This document shows, piece after piece, positions 17,213-26,645 of a DNA stretch of 64,000 bases (its first letter is position 1; each line of letters begins with the position of its first letter). Origin of the DNA: Azospirillum thiophilum (lineage in GTDB: Bacteria > Pseudomonadota > Alphaproteobacteria > Azospirillales > Azospirillaceae); NCBI RefSeq assembly GCF_001305595.1, contig NZ_CP012407.1:1-64000 (forward strand). Direction: 5' to 3'. The notes under the pieces were generated by a model. The model had not been told where the DNA came from, did no database searches, and saw only the letters and a program-made list of their open reading frames with translations. The position numbers were made by a program, and so were the translations under genes.

Positions 17213-20200
17213 ATGCTGTCGGTTGGGATGAGTGCCGGAGCGGGTTACTATATGGAGGCGCAAGCCGAGTATTATCTCGGCGGCACCGAGCCGACCGGCG
17301 TCTGGTGGAACCTGCCCGGCCACTTCGGCTACCGGAATGGCGCTGCCGTCGACCCCTTCGCCTTCAAGGCTCTGCACGCAGGCTTCAGCCCACGCGATGA
17401 CCGGCCGCTGGTGCAGAACGCCGGCGCCGACAAACGGCGCGGCGGATACGATCTCACCTTCAGCGCCGACAAGAGCATCAGTGCGCTGTGGGCGGTGGCA
17501 CCAGCAGCGATGCGGGCGGAGATCGAGGCGGCCCAGGAGGAGGCTGTGCGTGCGGCCCTGGTGCTGATGCAGGAGCGTGCTGCCGAAACCCGGCGGGGCA
17601 GGAACGGCACCATCCGCGAGCTGGTGGCGCTGTTCGGTGCGCTGTTTCAGCATGGCGACACGCGGGCTGGCGACCCCGACTTGCACACGCACGCGGTCAT
17701 CTTGAATGTCGCCCAGCGCCAGGATGGCAGCTGGGGCAGTGTCGCCAACGAGAAGCTGTACCAGTGGAAGATGGCGGCGGGGGCGCTGTATCGCGCGGCC
17801 TTGGCCGAGCAACTTCAGAAGAGGCTCGGGGTGGGGATCGAGCACCATGGCAACCGCTTGGAATTCATCCGCATCCAGGGTGTTCCGGACGCGCTGTGTC
17901 AGGCTTGGTCGAAGCGCCGCCGTGCCATCACGGCTGAGGCTGCGGCGCTGGGGTTCAGCACCGACAGTGATGCCGCCAGAGCAGCGGGGTTGGCTGTGGC
18001 AACCCGGGGCAAGAAGGGATACGCCGAGGGGCGGGAAGCCCGGTGGCTGGCCGAGGCGGCAGCGCAGGGATGGGGAGGCGAGCAGGCGCACGCCGTAACG
18101 GGTCAGGCTCAGGGCAATCCGGCAGATCGACGGAACCAAGCTTGGGAAAGACTGAAAGCCAGGGTGCGGGAGACGGTCGAGCAGGACAGCGTCTTCACCG
18201 AACAAAAGCTCTGGCAGGTGGCTGCAGAGGCGGCGGCCGGCGCGTTTCCCGCGCGCGACATCGGCGGCCTAGTGACCCGCCTGCAGGCCGAAGGCGTGGT
18301 GGTGCGTCTTCCCGGCGAGGATGAGCGCGGACGGGTCGTTTACAGCACCCGGGAGGCGGTCGAGGACGAGGTCGCGGTGCGCGCTCTTGCCCGGCAGGCG
18401 GCCCAGGGTTCGGGGCTGGCGGTGATCGACGGCATGGCGCGGTGGCTGATCCAACGCTCCGATATTCCGTTGTCCAATGAACAGGCCGAGGCCGCCCATC
18501 ATGCCATGAGCGCCACGGGCGGGCTGGTGCTGGTCGAGGGGGCGCCGGGTGTCGGCAAATCGACGCTGCTCAAGCCGGTGGTGACTGGCTACCGGATGTC
18601 CGGCGCCACCCAGATCCTCGCCTGCGCGGTTGCTTGGCGGCAGGCCCGAAGCCTTGGCGAGGGCATCGCTGCGGATGAGAGTTTGGCGGCCGCCGCGCTG
18701 CTCTCGCGGTGGCGGACGGGAGCCTTGGCCGTCGATGCACGCACCGTGCTGGTGGTGGACGAGCTGGGGCAATGGTCGGCCCGGCAGGCCCGGACGCTGA
18801 TGGAGTTGCAGCGCGCCACCGGCTGCCGGGTGGTCGGGGTCGGCGACCGCCGGCAGCTGCAGCCGATCGGTGCCGGACCGGGCATGCGGCTGCTGACCCG
18901 GGAGGTAGAACCGGTCATCGTCGATACGATCATCCGGCAGAGCGATGCCGCGGCGCGGGCGGCAGTCCGCGCGGTGCTGGAGGGGGATGCGGCGGCCGCC
19001 GTGGCGGCGCACCGGCAGCGTGGCCACATCGTCGAGACCAGCGGTCCCGATGCCGCCGTCGCCGCCGTGGCCGACCGTCTGATGCAGGCGAGGGCGGAGC
19101 GGCGATCCACCATCGCCATCGCCGAAACCTGGCACGATGTCCGCGCGATCAGCGCCGCCGTTCGCGCGCAGCTGCGCGCGAATGGCGCGCTGGGACAGGA
19201 CGCGCTGACCATCACAGCCAGCGGAAGCCGTCCTGGGCAATCGGTCATGCTGTCCCTTGCCGTTGGGGACGAGCTGCGGTTCCGCCACCGGGACGACCGG
19301 CTGGGGGTGGTGAATGGGGATACGGGGCGGGTTCTGGCGATCGCCGGAACGGTCGTCACCGTGGAAACAGCCGGCCGCCGGATCGCGGTGGATACGACGC
19401 AGTACCTGGACAAGGACGGACTCTGTCCGCTGGCCCACGCCTATGCCAGCACCCTCGCCGCAGCCCAAGGGGTGACGGTCGAGGCGCCGATCCTGCTGAG
19501 TACCGACCGGCTGACCAAGCAGGCGGCGACGGTGGCCCTGTCGCGTGGCGTCGGCTGGACGACGGTTGTCGTCGACCGGACGGCGCTGGAGGAGGAAATC
19601 CGCGCCGGCCGCGTGGACGAGGCCGCGCGGATTCCGGTGACGGCCGGGGACATCGATGCGCATCTGGCGCGGGCGTGGTCGCGCGACGTCGAAAAGGTGA
19701 GCGCGCTCGATTATCTGGACAGCGCCACCGTCGAGGACTGGGTGGCGGGATGGACGGGAACCCTGCCGACGACGGCGTTGTCGCCGTCCGGCCAGCCGGT
19801 GGCCGAGGTGGTGGACCTCGCCCATCTCCGGGCCCACCGGCAGCACGCAGAGAACCGGCAACGGCTGGCAGCGGCCGGCGCGCGGCTGGCGGGGCAGGCG
19901 CAGGCACTTGCCAATCATCTCGGAGAGCGGGTGTGGAGCATGGCGTCACGGTTGGTGCCGCTTGGGGCGCGGCTGGAGGCGCAGGGACAGCGGCTCAGAG
20001 CTGAGCAAAGCGCGGAAGCGGAGGCGCTGACGGTGCTGACCCAGCGGGTGCAGGCGGGGGCGGCCTTCCACATCGGTCCTGATCAACGCCGGACCATCGA
20101 CGGCCTGAGCGATGCCGATGTCGCGACGTTGCGACAGGGCTGGACTGAACGGGTGGCAAACGAGTTCGATAGGATCGCGGCAGACCAGGCCCGGGCCATC

Positions 20201-20917
20201 GTTGAGCGGCAGACAGCGTTGGAGGCCGTAAGGGTTCTGACGCGTGAGCTCTTTGAGACGAAACGGGAGGGCCATTGGGGGCGTGCCGGCGAGATCGAGT
20301 TCGGGTATTTGCCGTCGGCCATGGCACGGCTTGCCGCTCTCGATCCTGCGGCCGCTGCGGCTGAGGAGCAGGCGGCGGCGGAGGCCTGGAGGCGTGAGCT
20401 GGAGGAAATGGAACGCCAGAGCCAGTCTAGCCGCATGGCTCGTGAGTCCGCTGCCACGGCCGGGCGGTTTGCGGTGCCGTTGCAGACGCATGGTCCCAGC
20501 CGGACCGCTCCGGCCCCTGCCGCCGCGGCGCCGACCCCGCCGATCCGCGACCTCTCGCTTGAGGCCCGTAATGCCCGTGCCAACGATCTCGTTCAGCGTA
20601 CGAAGGCGCCCGAGGCATGGCAAAACCCGCTTGCGATTTACCTGGATGCCCACACCCAGTACTACGACAACGATGCCGCTTGCCGTGTCGAAGACCTGAG
20701 TGGAGCCATAGAAGAGGCGAACCACTCTGAACGGCTCATGCAGATCCTGGCCAAGCTCTGCGGCGCCGCCGCTCAGCAGGTCCTCCATGTTCCGGCTGCC
20801 CGCGAGGCCGCTCGCATTGCCGGCCGCTTGGCCGAAATTGAAGAGATCGTCGGGGTGCTCGGTTCTTCGCCAACACCCGACCAAGAGGCCGAGGACTGGG
20901 ATGGTCCGGGCATGTGA
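17213..20917 (+). CDS. traA: MobF-family conjugative relaxase-helicase
   Basis: A 1234-aa protein from ATG 17213 (AGGAG 7 nt upstream); in-frame starts before it have no support. The N-terminal TrwC relaxase domain has the catalytic tyrosine pair in AGAGYYMEAQAEYYLGG (about 4-20), and the three-histidine metal motif in HGDTRAGDPDLHTHAVILN (about 147-165). The RecD-like helicase follows: Walker A EGAPGVGKST near 445, Walker B VLVVDELGQWS near 512, QLQPIGAGPG near 545. The C-terminal 300 residues are Ala/Arg-rich and helical. It should nick at oriT, bind the 5' end and unwind the plasmid during conjugation. No mating-pair genes are in view, so the plasmid may be conjugative or only mobilisable. 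Confidence 0.93.
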   Translation: MLSVGMSAGAGYYMEAQAEYYLGGTEPTGVWWNLPGHFGYRNGAAVDPFAFKALHAGFSPRDDRPLVQNAGADKRRGGYDLTFSADKSISALWAVAPAAMRAEIEAAQEEAVRAALVLMQERAAETRRGRNGTIRELVALFGALFQHGDTRAGDPDLHTHAVILNVAQRQDGSWGSVANEKLYQWKMAAGALYRAALAEQLQKRLGVGIEHHGNRLEFIRIQGVPDALCQAWSKRRRAITAEAAALGFSTDSDAARAAGLAVATRGKKGYAEGREARWLAEAAAQGWGGEQAHAVTGQAQGNPADRRNQAWERLKARVRETVEQDSVFTEQKLWQVAAEAAAGAFPARDIGGLVTRLQAEGVVVRLPGEDERGRVVYSTREAVEDEVAVRALARQAAQGSGLAVIDGMARWLIQRSDIPLSNEQAEAAHHAMSATGGLVLVEGAPGVGKSTLLKPVVTGYRMSGATQILACAVAWRQARSLGEGIAADESLAAAALLSRWRTGALAVDARTVLVVDELGQWSARQARTLMELQRATGCRVVGVGDRRQLQPIGAGPGMRLLTREVEPVIVDTIIRQSDAAARAAVRAVLEGDAAAAVAAHRQRGHIVETSGPDAAVAAVADRLMQARAERRSTIAIAETWHDVRAISAAVRAQLRANGALGQDALTITASGSRPGQSVMLSLAVGDELRFRHRDDRLGVVNGDTGRVLAIAGTVVTVETAGRRIAVDTTQYLDKDGLCPLAHAYASTLAAAQGVTVEAPILLSTDRLTKQAATVALSRGVGWTTVVVDRTALEEEIRAGRVDEAARIPVTAGDIDAHLARAWSRDVEKVSALDYLDSATVEDWVAGWTGTLPTTALSPSGQPVAEVVDLAHLRAHRQHAENRQRLAAAGARLAGQAQALANHLGERVWSMASRLVPLGARLEAQGQRLRAEQSAEAEALTVLTQRVQAGAAFHIGPDQRRTIDGLSDADVATLRQGWTERVANEFDRIAADQARAIVERQTALEAVRVLTRELFETKREGHWGRAGEIEFGYLPSAMARLAALDPAAAAAEEQAAAEAWRRELEEMERQSQSSRMARESAATAGRFAVPLQTHGPSRTAPAPAAAAPTPPIRDLSLEARNARANDLVQRTKAPEAWQNPLAIYLDAHTQYYDNDAACRVEDLSGAIEEANHSERLMQILAKLCGAAAQQVLHVPAAREAARIAGRLAEIEEIVGVLGSSPTPDQEAEDWDGPGM

Positions 20918-20940
20918 GAATGACCAAATGGAGGATATCC

Positions 20941-21363
20941 ATGGGACGCTTTTCGGCTCGCTCACCGCGAGATTCTTGGGACTACCTTCGGAGAGACGAG
21001 GAATTTGTTGAGATAAGCCGACAGCAGGCTGCGGCGCTTGTTTTGCGAGGCTTTGACTTTCTGGCCAGCCAAGTGGCCGCTGTTGGGGGATTTGATTGCG
21101 AACTGAAATATATTCTGCCGGAACATCGGGTAAAGGCTGTCGACGCCTTGTCGACGTCGGCATCCGCCGCGGCGTCGCGTGCTGCTTTGGTGTCTGCGGA
21201 CGCTGAAGCCGTGTATGCTGCAGCGCGCGAAGCTGGAGCGCAGGCGGCTGATAGACAGGATGCGCCTTCAAATCCGTATGTGGGTGAAAACCCTGAGCTT
21301 GAAGCCGCCGTCATCATGGGATGGCAGGACGGTGTGGCCCGACGGTCAGCCTGCTGCGCTTAA
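20941..21363 (+). CDS. Small Ala-rich protein downstream of the relaxase gene
   Basis: A 140-aa protein. The start at 20941 is chosen because GGAGG ends 6 nt before it, although the frame is open from the end of the relaxase gene. The sequence begins MGRFSARSPRDSWDYLRRDE, then an Ala-rich helical stretch (DALSTSASAAASRAALVSAD) and a C-terminus ending RRSACCA. No signal peptide or known domain is seen. A stem-loop 15 bp after the stop supports a transcription unit ending here. Function unknown; transfer-associated by position only. Confidence 0.65.
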   Translation: MGRFSARSPRDSWDYLRRDEEFVEISRQQAAALVLRGFDFLASQVAAVGGFDCELKYILPEHRVKAVDALSTSASAAASRAALVSADAEAVYAAAREAGAQAADRQDAPSNPYVGENPELEAAVIMGWQDGVARRSACCA

Positions 21364-21378
21364 GGTCCTAGCGTATCC

Positions 21379-21409
21379 AGTTCGGGTGGTGCTGGTCACC
21401 GCCCGAACT
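21379..21409 (+). terminator. Stem-loop after the relaxase transcription unit
   Basis: AGTTCGGGTGGTG (21379-21391) and CACCGCCCGAACT (21397-21409) pair over 13 bp with one G-T wobble and a 5-nt loop, 15 bp downstream of the stop at 21363. No T-tract follows, so termination may be weak or Rho-assisted. Confidence 0.5.
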
Positions 21410-21733
21410 CTCCAGCCTGCAGTGCCACATCGGCCTATGGAAAAGAGCCGAACCAACTCACCGCTGCTGATGAGTCGATTGCACCTGCCGTCTTCAGGGG
21501 CATCACAGTGGGGTGGCAGCCCGAAGTCCTGCACCAGTCCGCGCACCACGTATTTCCCAATGACCAACCTGCAAGCGATGCCCTGACCTTGAGGCAGCAC
21601 GGCGCTGTGCCGACATCAATGGGGTGAACAATGCAAGGTATGCGTAAAACGCATGCGGCTCCCGCTTACGCTCCTCCAGAGCCCTCGATGACGTGCAACA
21701 TTCGCCTCGCTTTCATAGTCCGCGAGGCCACCG
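21410..21733. other. Spacer without a supported gene
   Basis: About 320 bp. Short frames on both strands lack ribosome sites and recognisable content. Confidence 0.35.
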
Positions 21734-22249
21734 ATGACAGCCGATCCCGACGATCCCACCTACGGCTATTTCCTGCTGTATGCCGACCCGCCACCCTCGT
21801 CCCGCAACTTGCCCGATGCCCGCACCGACGCCGATGCGATCCAAGCCGCTGTGGAGGCCGCATTTGACTATGCCACTGCGGTTCAGCTTCGCCATCACAC
21901 CGAGAGCGGAACCTACCTGATTGGCAGTGCGACAGCGGACGGGGTTTTCACGCCGGCTGCAATGCCGGACCAGCACCACGGCGCACAACACCAGGTGTCG
22001 TCCAACACCACTGCCGGCACCGGTCGGGGCGGCGCTCAGTTTCCGGCGCTTCCGGTCGGTACGGCATCGACCCCGTACGACCCGGACGATGCGGCGCGTC
22101 ACCTGCTGGTCACCTGGCCGCCATCTGGGCCGCAGGCCATGACACACAGACCCTCGTCCTCCGCCGCAGTCTACGGTCCAGCGAAGCCCTTGCCGTTCGG
22201 CCCTGGCTCCGGACGGAAGCTTGGCTCACCCCGGCAGCGGTCCTCTTGA
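21734..22249 (+). CDS. Hypothetical protein
   Basis: A 171-aa frame. The first 70 residues look protein-like (DPTYGYFLLYADPPPSSRNL, DADAIQAAVEAAFDYATAVQ, SGTYLIGSATADGVF), suggesting a small alpha/beta domain. The remainder is Pro/Ser/Gly-rich and low complexity. GCGAGG lies 6 nt before the ATG. No family recognised. The C-terminal half may be frame-shifted or disordered. Confidence 0.45.
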   Translation: MTADPDDPTYGYFLLYADPPPSSRNLPDARTDADAIQAAVEAAFDYATAVQLRHHTESGTYLIGSATADGVFTPAAMPDQHHGAQHQVSSNTTAGTGRGGAQFPALPVGTASTPYDPDDAARHLLVTWPPSGPQAMTHRPSSSAAVYGPAKPLPFGPGSGRKLGSPRQRSS

Positions 22250-22354
22250 ACAGGACCAGACCATCGCGGCCGAGCGGCCGGACCGGTTTGGTGGAATCAC
22301 GCGATGGGCGGGAACGGTGGCCGTGACACACAGCGCGGTGTTCGCATCACGCGC

Positions 22355-22373
22355 TTGGCGCCGCTGGCGCCAA
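22355..22373. promoter_or_regulatory. Perfect inverted repeat upstream of the 61-aa gene
   Basis: TTGGCGCC (22355-22362) and GGCGCCAA (22366-22373) flank a 3-bp loop, 50 bp before the start at 22423. Either a hairpin or an operator. Confidence 0.4.
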
Positions 22374-22422
22374 AAGACGTCTGCCCATCTGAAGAAATCT
22401 GCAAGAGAAGGAGATGGGCGTC

Positions 22423-22608
22423 ATGACAAAACTATGGGGTTTAACTGAAGAGGATCGTGAATTGTCGCGGCGTGCAGACGAGAGAGTCGAGGAGATTGAA
22501 AAGAAGATCGGCAGAAAGCTTGATCCTAATGATCCAGTACTCTTGTCAATATTGTCATCTCATCCGGATACGCCATTTGAACCGCTCCTCCCGCCTCCTA
22601 AGGACTAA
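22423..22608 (+). CDS. Small acidic hypothetical protein (61 aa)
   Basis: Starts at ATG 22423; AAGGAG lies about 9 nt upstream, whereas the in-frame ATG at 22414 is too close to that site. Sequence features: MTKLWGLTEEDRELSRRADE, VEEIEKKIGRKLDPNDPVLL and a Pro-rich tail (FEPLLPPPKD). The charged helix is typical of small plasmid proteins of unknown role. The gene is noticeably less GC-rich than its neighbours. Confidence 0.6.
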   Translation: MTKLWGLTEEDRELSRRADERVEEIEKKIGRKLDPNDPVLLSILSSHPDTPFEPLLPPPKD

Positions 22609-22900
22609 GCCTAGGGCTGTGGAGCGGCATTCCCATGCTGGGGCCATTCTCTGACACCGCCAGCAGAGCCCTTGCTAAAGCAAGCCTGACACCCAAGGCC
22701 GCTTCACGGCCAGGGGCGGGACGGCCTCACGCTTGGTCGTTCTTCACAGCTCCGCCTTTTCATGAGCTATGCGGGGAAATGGGTGACGGTCCGCTCAGGC
22801 GGCGCTCTGTGACGCGGCTTGAGTGACCTCGATGCCGTTGCGGAATGTGAACCGCGCCGGGATTGTCGGAGGCCCCACTTCTTGAGAAACTGGGGTCCTC

Positions 22901-23230
22901 ATGACGAAACCAGCATCACCCAAGTACGCCCCTGAAGTCCGCGAACGCGCGGTTCGGATGGTGTTCGAGCACGAGGGCGAGCACGCCTCGCAATGGGCGG
23001 CGATCAGCTCGATTGCCGCGAAGATCGGCTGCAATCCGGAGACGCTGCGGAACTGGGTCCGGCAGGCCGAGCGCGACCAGGGCAAGCGGCCCGGCCCGAC
23101 GACAGACGAGCAGGAGCGGATCAAGGCGCTGGAGCGTGAGGTCCGGGAACTGCGGCAAGCGAACGAGATTCTGCGCAAAGCGTCGGCTTATTTTGCTCAG
23201 GCGGAGCTCGACCGCCCGTTCAAGCGATGA
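22901..23230 (+). CDS. IS3-family transposase OrfA
   Basis: A 109-aa protein with the IS3 orfA pattern: YAPEVRERAVRMVFEHEGEH, helix-turn-helix IAAKIGCNPETLRNWVRQAE (residues about 41-60), then the leucine-zipper ERIKALEREVRELRQANEIL and the standard end AYFAQAELDRPFK. The last motif is where IS3 elements usually make the OrfAB fusion by -1 frameshifting. Confidence 0.88.
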   Translation: MTKPASPKYAPEVRERAVRMVFEHEGEHASQWAAISSIAAKIGCNPETLRNWVRQAERDQGKRPGPTTDEQERIKALEREVRELRQANEILRKASAYFAQAELDRPFKR

Positions 23231-24132
23231 TCGCCTTCATTGACGAGCATCGCGCCGTCCACGGGGTCGAGCCGATCTGCAAGGTGTTGCCGATTGCCCC
23301 GTCGACCTACCGCGTCCATGCCGCCCGGAAGGCTGATCCGGCCAAGGCGCCGGCCCGCTCGCGAAGCGACGCGGAGCTGAGTGTGGCTATCCGACGGGTC
23401 TGGGATGAAAACTTCCAGGTTTACGGGGTGCGGAAAGTCTGGCGGCAGTTGCGGCGGGACGGCATCGATGCGGCCCGCTGCACGGTGGCCCGGCTGATGC
23501 GGCGCATGGGCCTGAAGGGGGCGACGCGCGGCAAGGCGGTGCGAACCACGATCGGCGACAAGGCGGCGCCGTGCCCGCTCGACCGGGTGAAGCGCCAGTT
23601 CCAGGCGCCGCGCCCGAATGCCTTGTGGGTGGCGGATTTCACGTACGTCGCGACGTGGCAAGGCTTCGTCTACGTCGCCTTCGTCATCGACACCTTCGCT
23701 CGCAAGATCGTCGGCTGGCGGGTGTCGCGCACCGCCCACGCCGGCTTCGTTCTGGATGCCCTGGAACAGGCCCTCCACGACCGCCGGCCGATCAAAGGCA
23801 GCGGCCTCATTCATCACAGCGACCGCGGGTCGCAATATGTTGCCATAAAATACGCCCAGCGTCTGACTGACGCCGGCGTCGAGCCGTCGGTCGGCAGCGT
23901 CGGCGACAGCTACGACAACGCCTTGGCCGAGACCATCAACGGCCTCTACAAGACCGAGGTCATCCGGCGCCGAGGGCCGTGGCGCACCCTGGAGACCGTC
24001 GAATTCGCCACCCTGCAATGGGTCGACTGGTTCAACAACCGGCGCCTCCTCGAGCCCATCGGCAACATTCCTCCCGCCGAGGCCGAGGCGCGCTATTATG
24101 CTCAAATCGAGGACGTCGCCATGGCGGCGTGA
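23227..24132 (+). CDS. IS3-family transposase OrfB (DDE integrase)
   Basis: A 301-aa protein. HTH_21 region ENFQVYGVRKVWRQLRRDGI near residue 60, then the rve catalytic core with WVADFTYVATW (first Asp, about 136), IHHSDRGSQYVA (second Asp, about 198) and DNALAETINGLYKTEVI (Glu, about 232). All catalytic residues are present and length is normal, so the element may be mobile. Starts on ATGA overlap with orfA. Confidence 0.9.
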   Translation: MIAFIDEHRAVHGVEPICKVLPIAPSTYRVHAARKADPAKAPARSRSDAELSVAIRRVWDENFQVYGVRKVWRQLRRDGIDAARCTVARLMRRMGLKGATRGKAVRTTIGDKAAPCPLDRVKRQFQAPRPNALWVADFTYVATWQGFVYVAFVIDTFARKIVGWRVSRTAHAGFVLDALEQALHDRRPIKGSGLIHHSDRGSQYVAIKYAQRLTDAGVEPSVGSVGDSYDNALAETINGLYKTEVIRRRGPWRTLETVEFATLQWVDWFNNRRLLEPIGNIPPAEAEARYYAQIEDVAMAA

Positions 24133-24171
24133 CTCAACCAAATCAGCCTCCGGCAAACCCGGCGCGGTTCA

Positions 24172-24477
24172 GTTGCCCGGTTGACGGCGGAGTGCGCGGG
24201 CTACATCGCCAACAACATCGACGCCATCCCCCATTACGGGGAGCGGCGGCGGTACGGGGAGCCGATCTCCACCGCCTTCGTGGAGTCCGCCGTCAACGTG
24301 GTGATCGACAAGCGGATGTCCAAGCGTCAGCAGATGCAGTGGACCAAACGCGGCGCTCACCACCTGCTGCAGGTGCGGACCCGCACCTTGGACGGAACGC
24401 TGCGGCCGGTGTTCGAGAGCTGGTATCCCGGGCTCGCCGCCAATGACCATTCCTCAGCCGAACAGATCGCCGCCTGA
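24172..24477 (+). pseudogene. C-terminal fragment of a transposase
   Basis: An open frame directly abutting the right end of the IS3 element reads GERRRYGEPISTAFVESAVN, VVIDKRMSKRQQMQWTKRGA and HHLLQVRTRTLDG, ending at 24477. The KRQQMQWTKRGAHHLLQ pattern is the end of a transposase (ISKra4-like or related; I am not sure of the family). The rest of the gene is missing. It was probably cut off by the IS3 insertion or later deletion. Confidence 0.65.
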
Positions 24478-24497
24478 GCTTCACCCCCAGGTTTGTT

Positions 24498-25207
24498 ATG
24501 CTCTCCTACCTTCCGCGCGACACCCGAGGCAAGCCCCGGGTCGATGACCGCCGCGTCATCAGCGGTATCGTGCATGTCCTGATCTCCGGTTGCCGGTGGA
24601 AGGACGCCCCCACGATCTACGGGCCGCGCAAGACGTTGTACAATCGCTTCCAGCGCTGGGCGGCCAAGGGTGTCTGGTCGAACCTGTTTCATGCGCTGGC
24701 CACCGCGGGAGGACCGCCAGCAGAGGTTTTGATCGATTCCTCCGCCGTAAAAGCGCATCGCTGCGCCTCGGGCGGAAAAGGGGGGAGCGGAACCAGGCGA
24801 TCGGCCGCTCGCGCGGCGGTCGCACCACCAAAATCCACGCCCTGACCGACCGGAATTGCCGCCCCATCGCCTTCCTGCTCACCGGCGGGCAGGTCGCGGA
24901 TTGCGTCGCTGCCGACACCCTGCTCGACCAAGTGACCACCGCCGATCTGATCCATGGCGACAAGGGCTACGACACCAACGCCGTGCGCCGAAAGATCGAG
25001 GCAATCGGAGCCGCGCCCAACATCCCGCCCAAAATCAATCGCGTCTGGAAAAACTGTTTCTCGCCATACCTTTATCGAAACCGCAACGCCATCGAGCGCA
25101 TGTTCAACCGGCTCAAGGATTTCCGTCGCGTCGCAACCCGATACGACAGGCTCGCCACCAACTTCCATGCCGCCGTCTGCATCGCCGCTACCGTATCCTA
25201 CTGGTGA
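24498..25207 (+). CDS. IS5-family (IS427-like) transposase, N-terminally truncated, with -1 frameshift window
   Basis: The first frame (24498-24845) begins within the conserved region: LPRDTRGKPRVDDRRVISGI, then YGPRKTLYNRFQRWAAKGVW and VLIDSSAVKAHR. The second frame, ending at 25207, carries AIGRSRGGRTTKIHALTDRN, LIHGDKGYDTNAVRR and RNRNAIERMFNRLKDFRRVA with the other catalytic residues. They join by a -1 shift at AAAAGGGGGG (about 24777-24786), the kind of slippery run used by IS427-group elements. The usual start of about 25 residues (a W-containing LTD..W..I.PLLP stretch) is missing, so this copy is probably defective. Confidence 0.75.
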
Positions 25208-25223
25208 TGAGTCCCAGCCCTAG

Positions 25224-26529
25224 CAGGACACGGAAAAACGAACATATTCCGGCTTTTTTCCTCGGCTGAGGCTTGGGAATGGGGTTTCCGACGCCCGTTT
25301 TTGTCGGAATGGAGTGCCTTTTCGTGCTCCGAGACGCCCGTAGCCGCCGTTGAGGCGGACTTCGGGCGTGATTATGCCGCCGCCAGCAGCTTGGGCAGGC
25401 GGATCAGGTTGTAGGCGGTGGCGGTCAGGGTGAACATCCAACCGACGCGGGCCGTTCCGCGATGACGCGTTTTGCGCAAGCCGGCTCCCTTGATCCAGCC
25501 GAACACCTCCTCGATCCGTTTGCGGATTCTCAGGCTGACGGCGTAGCCGGGGTGACGGGTGGTCCGGCCGTCGATCGCCGAGCGGCGGTTGCTCGTGTTC
25601 TGCGCGACATGCGCAGCGGCGCCCAGGCTGCGCATGTTCGCCACGAAATCCTTGGTGTCGTAAGCCTTGTCGGCACCCACCGTGATGCGGTGGCGGCCGG
25701 GGATGGCCTCGACCATGGAAACCGCCGCTTCGCGCTCAGCCAGACCGGTGGCCGCGGTGAGCCGGACATTCACCACCAGAGCGTGACGGTTTTCCATCAA
25801 TGCATGGCCCATGAAGGCCAGCTTCGCCGGCTGCCCGTTGCCTTTGCGATACAACCGCGCCTCAGGATCGCTGGTCGACGCATGGGTCTCGTTGGACCGC
25901 TTCTCACCATGGAAGTCGCGGTCGCCGTTGCGACCCGGCCCCGGCGGCTCGCCGCTGCCGTCCTTGGGCCGGAAGCTCTTCACCGACGCCCAGGCTTCGA
26001 TCAGCGTGCCGTCCACCGAGAAATGCTCGTCCGACAGCAGCGCCTTGACCTTCGGCTGGCCAAGCACGGTGGCCAGGAACTTGGCCGCCACGTCGCCGGC
26101 CAGCAGACGCTCCCGGTTCTTGGTGAAGACCGTCGCGTCCCACACCGGGGCGTCCATCGACAAGCCGACGAACCAGCGGAACAGCAGGTTGTAGTCGAGC
26201 TGTTCCATCAACTGGCGTTCCGAGCGCACCGAGTAGAAGGCCTGGAGCAGCAAAGCCCGCAGCAGCTTCTCCGGTGGGATCGACGGTCGCCCGATCTTCG
26301 AGTACAGCCCCTCAAAAGCCGGCGACATCACCTCCAGCGCTTCGTCCACAATGGCCCGGATCGGCCGCAGCGGATGATCGGCCGGAACCCGAGCCTCGCA
26401 GCTCACATAGCTGAAAAGACCCTCGCTGCGTTCGTCCGAACCCCGCATCGCCCCCTCACCAGCCGCATTCTCTTCGACCAAAGAGAATCACGACCGAACT
26501 GCCGGGAACAGACCTTTTTCCGCATCCTG
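25224..26529 (-). mobile_element. IS5-family insertion sequence flanked by CTAG
   Basis: Ends CAGGACACGGAAAAA (from 25224) and, inverted, CAGGATGCGGAAAAA (from 26529) match at 13 of 15 positions. The tetramer CTAG occurs directly at both borders (25220-25223 and 26530-26533), a clean target duplication. The 1306-bp element carries one intact transposase. It inserted immediately next to the IS427-like remnant and borders the glycan island. Confidence 0.85.
25372..26448 (-). CDS. IS5-family transposase
   Basis: A 358-aa protein from ATG 26448 (GAGGGGG close upstream; an alternative TTG start at 26481 is possible). DUF772 region: RPSIPPEKLLRALLLQAFYS and YNLLFRWFVGLSMDAPVWD. The DDE_Tnp_1 part has HFSVDGTLIEAWASVKSF (first Asp), RITVGADKAYDTKDFV (second Asp) and RKRIEEVFGWIKGAGLRKTR (Glu). 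All catalytic positions are present and no frameshift is seen, so the element may be active. Confidence 0.9.
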   Translation of the reverse strand: MRGSDERSEGLFSYVSCEARVPADHPLRPIRAIVDEALEVMSPAFEGLYSKIGRPSIPPEKLLRALLLQAFYSVRSERQLMEQLDYNLLFRWFVGLSMDAPVWDATVFTKNRERLLAGDVAAKFLATVLGQPKVKALLSDEHFSVDGTLIEAWASVKSFRPKDGSGEPPGPGRNGDRDFHGEKRSNETHASTSDPEARLYRKGNGQPAKLAFMGHALMENRHALVVNVRLTAATGLAEREAAVSMVEAIPGRHRITVGADKAYDTKDFVANMRSLGAAAHVAQNTSNRRSAIDGRTTRHPGYAVSLRIRKRIEEVFGWIKGAGLRKTRHRGTARVGWMFTLTATAYNLIRLPKLLAAA

Positions 26530-26645
26530 CTAGAGAAATGACCATGCCCGCTTCAGCAGCCATTTCACCATGGCACCCGGCCGGGCGAGACGCTACACCT
26601 AGCCCTCATCGCCACCTTCGGCAGTCCCCTCGGGAGAGCAGCCCC

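Larger units (their letters stand above)
22848..24171 (+). mobile_element. IS3-family insertion sequence (second copy type)
   Basis: 26-bp terminal inverted repeats at 22848-22873 and 24146-24171 begin TGAACCGCGCCGGG and differ at about two positions. The 1324-bp element contains orfA and orfB with an ATGA overlap. No target duplication is evident. It is inserted right beside a transposase fragment (24172-24477), so this is a nested IS region. Confidence 0.85.

Noticed and set aside
22610..25220. CTAGGGCTG at about 22610 and CAGCCCTAG at about 25213 as ends of one IS5-type element split by the other insertions
   Set aside because: Only 9 bp match, and no N-terminal transposase coding sequence is found next to the left copy.
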